A stretch of 12,362 nt of DNA from the NCBI GenBank assembly GCA_021848765.1, contig JAJZTU010000078.1:1-12362 (forward strand). Reading direction: 5' to 3'. Under the pieces are notes generated by a model. The model did not search any database. It was not told where the DNA came from and worked only from the letters and a program-made list of their open reading frames with translations. A program made the position numbers and the translations under genes. The DNA is from Bacillota bacterium. Its GTDB lineage: Bacteria; Bacillota; GCA-003054495; Carboxydocellales; JAJZTU01. Each line of letters begins with the position of its first letter. Within the stretch, counting starts at the first letter, position 1. Positions 6,314-12,362 of the stretch are shown piece after piece.

Positions 6314-7322
6314 CCGACCTGAAGCCTTCTCCGGAGCGCAGGTAGTCAAAGCCCTCATTAATCTGATCCAGAGAGAAGCGCTTGGAAACCATGGGAGCAA
6401 CCTGAATCTTGCCGGTGCGGGCTAACTCAATTACCTTGGGATAGTCAACAGGACGGCAGCCCAGAGAACCTACCACTTCCATTTCCCTGTACATTACCCT
6501 GCTGGCATTCAGATTCATGGAATGCTCGGTGTAACCAACGATAACAAAGCGTCCGCCGGTACGCAGGGTATTGAAAGCTATTTCCATGGTCTTGGGATTA
6601 CCAATACATTCACATGCAATATCCGCTCCACCTCCGGTGAGTTTGCGCACAGCTTTTGCGACATCAGGCACTTCCTTGGCGTTAATTGTAGCCACAGCAC
6701 CCAATTTCTTCGCCATTTCCAGCTTTGGTTCGGACAGATCTATGGCGATGACAGATCCCCCTACTGCGTTGGCCACCTGAACCATGTTTAAGCCAACCCC
6801 GCCGCAGCCGAATACTACCACGGAATCACCGGGTTTTACCTGGGCCCGGTTCTTAACTGCGTGAAAAGGAGTGGTAATTGCATCAGCAATAATGCAGCCC
6901 TCAATTAAAGGAATTTCCTCCGGCAGGTTGAAGGCATCTTTAGCCGGAGCCTTGACGTACTCAGCATAGCCACCGTCCACATCATTACCGAACATTTTCA
7001 TGCTGGCACAGATGTTTTCCCGTCCACTGCGACAGAAAGAGCAAACTCCACAGGACATAACTGCAGGCAGCAGTACCCGGTCACCCACCTTGAAGGTGGT
7101 TACGTCAGACGCTACCTCTGCTACCGTCCCGGAGATTTCGTGGCCCAAAATGAGGGGAGGTTTCTTAAAGGTGGGGACACCGTGGTCAATGTAGTGCAGG
7201 TCGGTGTGACAAAGACCACAAGCTGAAACCTTGACCAAAATTTCTCCGCTCCCAATCTGAGGGGTAGGAACTTCCTCGACTTTGAGGGCTTGATTGGGTC
7301 CATAAAAAACTGCAGCTTTCAT
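6300..7322 (-). CDS. Zinc-dependent alcohol dehydrogenase (MDR family), possibly a 6-hydroxycyclohex-1-ene-carbonyl-CoA dehydrogenase-like enzyme
   Basis: A 340-residue medium-chain zinc alcohol dehydrogenase. Catalytic-zinc ligands are C38 (CGLCHTD), H61-E62 (GHE) and probably C143 (EGCIIADA). The four structural-zinc cysteines are C91, C94, C97 and C105 (CGVCSFCRSGRENIC). The Rossmann motif GCGGVG (172-177) is followed by an acidic D195, which suggests NAD. Both zinc sites are complete, so it should be active. ATG 7322 is chosen because AGGAGGTG sits 7 bases upstream and the family begins MKAAVFY. The open frame extends to 7397, but without support. Its place between a benzoate-CoA-type ligase and beta-oxidation genes fits the Had step of anaerobic benzoyl-CoA degradation. 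That is inference, since general alcohol dehydrogenases share all these motifs and no partner 6-oxocyclohexene-carbonyl-CoA hydrolase is in the window. The stop codon falls inside the direct-repeat array. Confidence 0.92.
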   Translation of the reverse strand: MKAAVFYGPNQALKVEEVPTPQIGSGEILVKVSACGLCHTDLHYIDHGVPTFKKPPLILGHEISGTVAEVASDVTTFKVGDRVLLPAVMSCGVCSFCRSGRENICASMKMFGNDVDGGYAEYVKAPAKDAFNLPEEIPLIEGCIIADAITTPFHAVKNRAQVKPGDSVVVFGCGGVGLNMVQVANAVGGSVIAIDLSEPKLEMAKKLGAVATINAKEVPDVAKAVRKLTGGGADIACECIGNPKTMEIAFNTLRTGGRFVIVGYTEHSMNLNASRVMYREMEVVGSLGCRPVDYPKVIELARTGKIQVAPMVSKRFSLDQINEGFDYLRSGEGFRSVIVP

Positions 7323-7369
7323 TAAAATACACCTCCTGAAATTCTTAAGGAAAAATAATTTCTTTTTTA

Positions 7370-7397
7370 CGTATATCCACAATACCCATCGGGTCAA
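7370..7397 (-). promoter_or_regulatory. Possible internal promoter before the alcohol dehydrogenase gene
   Basis: In the 82-base gap after the ligase gene, minus-strand TTGACC (7397..7392) and TATACG (7375..7370) are spaced by 16 bases, followed by an A/T-rich leader and the strong AGGAGGTG. The -35 is one base from consensus and the -10 is weaker. It could give the lower operon transcription independent of the nitrogenase-like genes. Confidence 0.33.
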
Positions 7398-7404
7398 CTC
7401 CGGG

Positions 7405-8976
7405 TTACTGCTGGTTAAGCTGTCTTAGCACATAGCGCATGGTCTTGCCGGTGGCTGTTTTGGGCAGCTGGCCTACGAACTCGACCCAGCGAGGGTACTT
7501 GTAATGGGCTATCCGGCCCTTAACGTATTTCTGGATATCTACAGCCAGCTCTTCAGAGGCTTGGAAACCGTCTTTGAGCACTATATAGGCCTTGGGCTTT
7601 TCCAGGTTATCATGGTCAACTGCACCGATTACTCCGCATTCCAGGACAGCAGGGTGTTCCATGATGGTATTTTCCACCTCTACCGGAGATACCCAAATCC
7701 CGCCGGCTTTAAGCATGTCGTCACCCCTGCCTACATACCAGAAGTAGCCGTCAGGGTCCTTAAAATACTTGTCTCCGGTGTTAATCCAGGGACCGTGGAA
7801 GGTTTCCTTGCTTTTTTCGTGCTTGTTCCAGTAATAAGCAGCGATACTGTCACCCTTCACCATTAAAGTGCCGATTTCCCCATCAGGCACCTCCCGGCCC
7901 TCCGGGTCCACAATCTTTGCCGCATAGCCCGGTACAGGCTTGCCGCTGCTCCCTGCCTTGATATCATCCGGACGGTTGGAGATGAAAATGTGCAGGCACT
8001 CAGTAGAACCGATACCATCTAAAATAATCAGGTTAAACTTCTTCTGCCAGGCATCGAAGATAGCCTTGGGTAAGGCCTCCCCTGCTGACACACAAAGGCG
8101 GATAGAACTCATGTCCACACCCGGAATGCTGTCCGCAGCCTGCAGCATTGCGGCATACGCCGTGGGAACACAGAAGAACAGGGTGGGTTTGGTGCGGCTG
8201 ATTACCTCATAGATCCCTTTGGGATCAGGCCGTTCGGGATGAAGTACAGTGGAGGCGCCTACCCGGAAAGGGAAATATAAGCCATTGCCCAGGCCATAGG
8301 CAAAAAAGAGTTTAGCTACCGAAAAGGTAATGTCATCTTCCTTAATATTCAGGATTCCCTTGGCATACAGTTCACTGGCCACCAGCATGTCATGATGCAG
8401 GTGGACCGCCCCTTTGGGAAAACCTGTGGTGCCCGAGCTGTACAGCCAAAAAGCTGCATCATCCTTGCTGGTGTCCGCCGGTTCTAAGTCCTCAGAGGCG
8501 CCGGCCACCAGTTCCCGGTAGGACAACTGGTCAGGGCCGGCAGTACCTACTACCACCAGGTGCTTAAGATAGCGGAGTTCACTTCTGATTTCCTCAATCA
8601 GCGGTACCAAAGGTTCGCTGACTAAAGCTACTTTAGCCCGGCTGTCATTGAGCAGGTACAGGTAATCTTTAGACTTTAAGAGGGTATTGGTGGGAATTGG
8701 CACTGCTCCAATTTTGATAGCCCCAAAAAAGCTGGCTGCAAATTCCGGGCAGTCCAAAAGGAGCAGGAGCACCCTGTCCTCCAGATCAACACCCAGATTC
8801 TTTAGGGCATTGCCGGTTTTATTAACTGCCCGGTAGACATCCTCATAGGTCAGGGCCTGATCCCGGTAATAAATTGCTACCTTTTTGCCCCTGCCCAGTT
8901 CCAGGTTTTTGTCCACCAGTTCCACTGCGACATTAAACTTATCGGGAATTTCCAGTCCAACCTCACTCAATGTCAT
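7405..8976 (-). CDS. Benzoate-CoA ligase family AMP-forming acid-CoA ligase
   Basis: A 523-residue ANL-superfamily ligase that activates a carboxylic acid with ATP and CoA. Motifs in order are the P-loop YSSGTTGFPKG (179-189), then HLHHDM (192-197), KLFFAYGLGN (222-231), SAGEALP (297-303), DGIGSTECLHIFISNRP (320-336), TGDKY (400-404), GRGDDMLKAGGIWVSP (416-431) and the C-terminal PKTATGKTMR with catalytic Lys 511. HLHHDM, KLFFAYGLGN and GIGSTE-LHIF-SNRP are hallmarks of the benzoate/4-hydroxybenzoate-CoA ligase group, rather than of acetyl- or long-chain ligases. An aromatic acid, or a ring acid such as cyclohexanecarboxylate, is therefore the best substrate guess. GGGAGGT lies close before ATG 8976; a TTG two codons later has more usual spacing. 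It begins 43 bases after the NifK-like gene, which suggests co-transcription and a shared pathway. The exact substrate cannot be told from sequence. Confidence 0.92.
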   Translation of the reverse strand: MTLSEVGLEIPDKFNVAVELVDKNLELGRGKKVAIYYRDQALTYEDVYRAVNKTGNALKNLGVDLEDRVLLLLLDCPEFAASFFGAIKIGAVPIPTNTLLKSKDYLYLLNDSRAKVALVSEPLVPLIEEIRSELRYLKHLVVVGTAGPDQLSYRELVAGASEDLEPADTSKDDAAFWLYSSGTTGFPKGAVHLHHDMLVASELYAKGILNIKEDDITFSVAKLFFAYGLGNGLYFPFRVGASTVLHPERPDPKGIYEVISRTKPTLFFCVPTAYAAMLQAADSIPGVDMSSIRLCVSAGEALPKAIFDAWQKKFNLIILDGIGSTECLHIFISNRPDDIKAGSSGKPVPGYAAKIVDPEGREVPDGEIGTLMVKGDSIAAYYWNKHEKSKETFHGPWINTGDKYFKDPDGYFWYVGRGDDMLKAGGIWVSPVEVENTIMEHPAVLECGVIGAVDHDNLEKPKAYIVLKDGFQASEELAVDIQKYVKGRIAHYKYPRWVEFVGQLPKTATGKTMRYVLRQLNQQ

Positions 8977-9019
8977 TACCTCCCTTGCCGCTATCGTTCA
9001 CGTGTCCGGGGCATTTGTT

Positions 9020-10417
9020 TTAAGATCCGCACTTGAGCTCAATAAACGAATTGTTTTGCCAGCCTTCCTTGTCATGGAACATCCGCTCCATAAGTTCGCC
9101 CATTTCACCCAGAAGGCTTAAGAAACCGCGCACTCCCATGTAAGGCCAGGGTACAAAACGAAAACTGTTAAAAAAGTAAGCTCCCCCCAGGGCCAAATGG
9201 GGAATTTTCATCCCCTCCACCAGAACCCGCTCATGGCGCTGTCCGATGGCACAATGTACTCCATACTCCTTTAGTGCCTTGCCATACTCAAAATAGGTAG
9301 GATTTTCTAAAATTTTCAGGTCACAGTATTCCTTTAAGGGCGCTAATTGGTCTTGTGCCCGTTCCAGGGCAACCTTGCTGTCGGCAAAGAGACCCACTAT
9401 CACCGGTCTGATGTTCAGGTCGTAAAACAGGAACCTGGCCAGGGCAGCAGCGAATCCGGCGTTGGTCAGTACACCTGCCCGCTTGCCTGCTACGGCATTT
9501 AGCACCCAACTGGCGTTGAAATTGTCCTTTAGGATACCGGTTACCTGTTGCTGATCACTTTCCAGCCTGGCCTTGGCCTTTTTTAGATTGCCAAAACGTT
9601 CAGCCACCGCAAGATACCACTCTTCGGTATTGGCCACCCCCAGAGGTAAAACCGCATCCTGTCCCCATTGAACCATACCCAGGTGCTCACAGCGCTGCTG
9701 AAATTCCGGGAGTTCCTCACCCAAGAGCCAAAGATTAGCCTCGGCTCTGGCAAAATTGCCCGCCAGGTCGTCAAAGGAGGTATTATGGGTTAGTGCCAGA
9801 TTCACCGGGATATCGGCCGCCTCCAACAGACTGCAAATTTCCTCCAGGTCCCAAAACCATTTACGGGAACCCATCAAAGCCGGCCCCAGGATATTGACCC
9901 CTTTTCGCTGGGCCAGGCCGTGAAGCTTGGAACGACCACTTTTGCGCTGGCTGAGGTAAAACTTATCAAGGATGGCGCTCAAAGCCAGGTCAGCTCCGTG
10001 ATACAGGCTCCCCGCAGTACCGGTGGTATTGAGGGCAATACAGGGTATTCCGTGGTTTTTCTCAACCCGGGCGGCTGCCCCCCGGATGTCGTCTCCAATC
10101 AGGGCAGTGGCACAACCGGTGAGAATCCAGATTAGCCTTGGCTTTCCCTGGACAACCCGCTCCAGGGTCTGGGTCAGCTTGCTGAGTCCACCGGACACAA
10201 CATCATTTTCGTCAAACCCGGTGCTCACCACAGGAACCCGGCCACTATTGGGGGTAAAATCGGTCTGCAGGTGTTGAATCGTGGTACGGCAACCTACCAC
10301 TCCGTGAAATACTACCACCGAATCCCTAACCCCGAAGGCTATCATGCTAGCTCCCACCAGTGAACAGTTCCGGAATTCCTCATGATATGTTTGCCGGTCT
10401 GGAATACCTTTCAGCAT
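9020..10417 (-). CDS. Nitrogenase-like component 1 protein, NifK-like (beta-type) subunit
   Basis: A 465-residue member of the nitrogenase component 1 / DPOR superfamily, expected to form a complex with the protein encoded just upstream and to reduce a substrate with electrons from a NifH-like ATPase. Three cysteines, C18 (FRNCSLVGA), C43 (FHGVVGCRT) and C102 (TGCATALIGDD), are spaced 25 and 59 apart. This is close to the P-cluster cysteines of NifK, and the surrounding motifs (C-x-L/P-G-A, HG-x-x-GC, T-x-C-x-x-x-x-IGDD) match. The C-terminal region has ALGGAYFFNSFRFVPW (about 409-424) and PYMGVRGFLSLLGEM (425-439). There is no long NifK-type N-terminal extension. The start ATG overlaps the end of the previous gene by 38 bases, with GAGGGG about 10 bases upstream, pointing to translational coupling. 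It is not NifK itself: the partner lacks FeMo-cofactor ligands and no nif genes are near. Substrate unknown. Confidence 0.9.
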   Translation of the reverse strand: MLKGIPDRQTYHEEFRNCSLVGASMIAFGVRDSVVVFHGVVGCRTTIQHLQTDFTPNSGRVPVVSTGFDENDVVSGGLSKLTQTLERVVQGKPRLIWILTGCATALIGDDIRGAAARVEKNHGIPCIALNTTGTAGSLYHGADLALSAILDKFYLSQRKSGRSKLHGLAQRKGVNILGPALMGSRKWFWDLEEICSLLEAADIPVNLALTHNTSFDDLAGNFARAEANLWLLGEELPEFQQRCEHLGMVQWGQDAVLPLGVANTEEWYLAVAERFGNLKKAKARLESDQQQVTGILKDNFNASWVLNAVAGKRAGVLTNAGFAAALARFLFYDLNIRPVIVGLFADSKVALERAQDQLAPLKEYCDLKILENPTYFEYGKALKEYGVHCAIGQRHERVLVEGMKIPHLALGGAYFFNSFRFVPWPYMGVRGFLSLLGEMGELMERMFHDKEGWQNNSFIELKCGS

Positions 10418-11918
10418 CAGCCATCATCCCCTCGAATTCGTAGAATTTTCCGTAGATGCGACCGTAGATACTGGGTTTGTTCTTCCTGGCAGCAGCCTTG
10501 ATGGCATCGGTGATCTGCTTGCAATTGGCAGCCGTCCCCCGGTAACCAATGCCTTGCTCCCAGCCGTGCAGCGCACGGTTACCCATAGAGGTATCCACCA
10601 TGGCCACCCTGGAGACATCAAACTTACCCCGTGGAGCTGTCAGGCCTAAATTGCTGCAGAAACAAACAATCTCATCCTCCTGAAGCCCTAAGTCCTCGCA
10701 GACCTGCTCAGGGGTGACAATTTCCTCATTTCCGTAGGAATAGTTCAGGAATTTGGGATTACAACCGTCTGAAAGGAAATAATCAATATCCAGGGGTTTG
10801 GCACAAACCTCCAGAGGATGCAGGTTAAAGATGTAAGCTTCCATTCCCAGTTCCCTGACCAGCCTGGCGGTAGCCAAGGCTTGGGCAGTTGCGGTAACAG
10901 TATGAAATCCCCCTTCGATAAGGGCCACCTTGCCCTTGACCATTGTTTTGGTCTTTTCCCAAATATCCCTAATGGAAGAAAACTCCTGCTCAATCAGTTT
11001 CTCTGCCTCTTCCCTGCGGTTAAAAAACTCACCCAGGTCCCGGATGTAACGACCGGTTACCTCCACCCCGATGGGTCTGGCCTGAGGCAGGTAAGGTGTC
11101 CCGAAAGCCTTCTTCATTTCCAGGGCCAGCGGATAGCCCAAGGTAGGAAAATGCAGGATATTGGCCGCTGCCTGAGGCGCTGAGCGAATATAGTTGTAAT
11201 CTCCGCCTAAAAGCACCCTGTGCACCTTTAGCCCTAAGGCTTCAACATAGCGGACCAATTCCAGGGTATCCTGGTCACCGGACCTGCGGTTGCCCTTGGC
11301 TGAAAATCTGCCCCTGTACATCCCTAAAATGTTTACAGTATCTTTGAGAACCTTTTCAGGTTTCTCCATCAGCTGTACGTATCGCGGAATGGAGGCTTCT
11401 ATGGATTTTCCCCGCCAGCAACTGGCATAGCCTTCCGAGGGAATCCACAAAAGTTTGGCCTTGACCTGTGGCTGTACCTGTTCAGTGGTGGAAACCACAT
11501 CATCCCCGGCCAGTCCCGAAGCACAGTTGGTGAAGACAATAATCAGTGATGGTTGATATTCCCGGTCCACTTCAATGATGGTATCCCGCAGACTCTTCTC
11601 TCCACCCATAATCACCTGATTCTCCGTCATCCCGGAACTGACCAGATGGGGAAAACCCTGGCCATGGTGCTGGATATAATAATCCGTTGAGAAGATCCGG
11701 GTTGCTGCTGTGCAGCCCTCCGGCCCGTGAGCGATAAACACAACATTGTTTAGCTGGCTTGCCGTATTCAGGTTTACAAAAAACCTGCACCATAATCCGG
11801 TAAACCCCGGAAACTGGTCAGCAAGTACTCCGGTGTTGCGGTAGGGCGCCATTTCATCATGCAGTTCTTCCAGAGTAACCCACTTAAAACCGGAACCACC
11901 CATGTTTACAGCACTCAT
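10380..11918 (-). CDS. Nitrogenase-like component 1 protein, NifD-like (alpha-type) subunit
   Basis: A 512-residue nitrogenase component 1 superfamily protein. C44 (GLWCRFF), C69 (HGPEGCTAA) and C132 (TNCASGLAGDD) have the spacing and context of the three NifD P-cluster cysteines. MTENQVIMGGEKSLRDTI (97-114) matches the NifD segment after the second cysteine. By eye alignment, the NifD residue Cys275 that binds FeMo-cofactor falls near F257/P258 (NILHFPTLGY), with no cysteine. The NifD His442 region aligns with LHGWEQGIGYRGTAAN, where the histidine is replaced by R460. It therefore should not carry FeMo-co in the usual way. Further cysteines (C167, C372, C386, C407, C419, C421, C466) could serve another cofactor. 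The gene starts 35 bases after the GNAT gene, and its ribosome site (GGGTGG) is weak. ATG 11933 or similar earlier starts are not seen; M6 is an alternative. Family certain, function unknown. Confidence 0.9.
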   Translation of the reverse strand: MSAVNMGGSGFKWVTLEELHDEMAPYRNTGVLADQFPGFTGLWCRFFVNLNTASQLNNVVFIAHGPEGCTAATRIFSTDYYIQHHGQGFPHLVSSGMTENQVIMGGEKSLRDTIIEVDREYQPSLIIVFTNCASGLAGDDVVSTTEQVQPQVKAKLLWIPSEGYASCWRGKSIEASIPRYVQLMEKPEKVLKDTVNILGMYRGRFSAKGNRRSGDQDTLELVRYVEALGLKVHRVLLGGDYNYIRSAPQAAANILHFPTLGYPLALEMKKAFGTPYLPQARPIGVEVTGRYIRDLGEFFNRREEAEKLIEQEFSSIRDIWEKTKTMVKGKVALIEGGFHTVTATAQALATARLVRELGMEAYIFNLHPLEVCAKPLDIDYFLSDGCNPKFLNYSYGNEEIVTPEQVCEDLGLQEDEIVCFCSNLGLTAPRGKFDVSRVAMVDTSMGNRALHGWEQGIGYRGTAANCKQITDAIKAAARKNKPSIYGRIYGKFYEFEGMMADAERYSRPANIS

Positions 11919-11953
11919 CCTATACCACCCGTAGCCTTTCTCCCATAACAGGA

Positions 11954-12362
11954 TTAAAGTTTAATCTGCAGGTGAATATAATCGCCTTTGCTGAAGCCCA
12001 GAGCAGCAAAGAAACCCAGGATAGTGGTTTCTTTCCAGTCACATAGGGTATGGATAGTCCTTACCCCCTTACGCCGGAAGTAGTCGAAAAGAGTTTGAGC
12101 AAGCAGTTGCCCCAGGTGGCTGCCTTGAAAGTCCGGATCAACAGCCATAACCTCAACCCAGCCAATGTCATCTGCTGTCCCAAATACTCCTCCCTTGACA
12201 TGGCCGATCATGAAGCCTACCAACTTACCCTTGACCTCCACTCCCACACAGACTTCAGGATCCGCGGTATATTCCTCCAGCTTTTTCTCCCAATACTCAG
12301 GCCGAACCTGGCCATCAAGCTTTTTCTCAATAGCCACAACCGCCTTTACATCATTGACGGTT
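11954..12362 (-). CDS. GNAT-family N-acetyltransferase (partial, N-terminus beyond right edge)
   Basis: An acetyl-CoA-dependent N-acetyltransferase of the GNAT fold; 136 codons are visible including the stop. The frame is open to the right edge and reads TVNDVKAVVAIEKKLDGQV, the usual helix 1 region of RimI-like GNATs. The real start therefore lies about 5-15 codons outside the window, not at the internal GTG 12337. Motif A is seen as VEVMAVDPDFQGSHLGQLL, including the Q-x-x-x-x-G acetyl-CoA pyrophosphate loop. It is followed by a helix ending in FDYFRRKG, the beta strand IHTLCDWKE, and the C-terminal GFFAALGFSKG element typical of these enzymes. It is 35 bases upstream of the nitrogenase-like pair on the same strand, so probably in the same operon. 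The substrate (protein, small molecule or CoA intermediate) cannot be read from sequence, and there is no evidence that it acts with the reductase. Confidence 0.88.
   Translation of the reverse strand, partial: TVNDVKAVVAIEKKLDGQVRPEYWEKKLEEYTADPEVCVGVEVKGKLVGFMIGHVKGGVFGTADDIGWVEVMAVDPDFQGSHLGQLLAQTLFDYFRRKGVRTIHTLCDWKETTILGFFAALGFSKGDYIHLQIKL

Noticed and set aside
9020..11918. True nitrogen-fixing NifD/NifK
   Set aside because: The FeMo-cofactor ligand positions are replaced, the overall sequences are distant, the genes overlap, and no nifH, nifE, nifN or nifB is nearby.
11954..12337. GNAT gene starting at the GTG at 12337
   Set aside because: The frame stays open to the window edge and the upstream codons read as normal GNAT N-terminal sequence, so the start lies outside.

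Overview
The window reads as a bacterial chromosome segment, probably from an anaerobic Gram-positive of the Clostridia/Peptococcaceae type (Desulfotomaculum/Pelotomaculum-like). This rests on strong AGGAGG-type ribosome binding sites, roughly even base composition, and a gene set for fatty- or aromatic-acyl-CoA metabolism combined with nitrogenase-like proteins. The taxon is inferred from style and content; there is no marker gene. Every gene that I can support lies on the minus strand, so the operon reads from right to left.

Right part (12362 to 9020): a GNAT acetyltransferase cut by the window edge is followed closely by two overlapping genes. These encode a NifD-like and a NifK-like protein (nitrogenase component 1 superfamily). 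Both keep the three P-cluster-type cysteines, but the residues that bind FeMo-cofactor in true NifD appear to be replaced, so this is a nitrogenase-like reductase and not a nitrogenase. No NifH-like ATP-dependent electron donor lies in the window.

Middle (8976 to 2396): a benzoate-CoA-ligase-family enzyme, a zinc alcohol dehydrogenase, a 3-hydroxyacyl-CoA dehydrogenase, an enoyl-CoA hydratase and a long acyl-CoA dehydrogenase. Together they can activate an (aryl or cyclic) acid to its CoA ester and carry out dehydrogenation, hydration and oxidation. Two intergenic regions stand out. A seven-copy, about 21-bp direct repeat built on a perfect 18-bp palindrome lies between the alcohol dehydrogenase and the 3-hydroxyacyl-CoA dehydrogenase. 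A 287-bp, strongly self-complementary leader precedes the enoyl-CoA hydratase.

Left part (2337 to 1): a lone SAM-like core-binding domain of the tyrosine-recombinase type, a terminator-like hairpin, a 12-bp-arm palindrome and a candidate promoter. Then comes a biotin-dependent carboxyltransferase (propionyl/methylmalonyl-CoA type), followed by the start of a stand-alone biotin carrier protein that runs off the left edge.

The most interesting hypothesis is that the NifDK-like pair reduces the CoA ester (or a related substrate) made by the neighbouring ligase, for instance as a nitrogenase-like route into reductive aromatic or cyclic-acid degradation. This comes from gene order only and is unproven.
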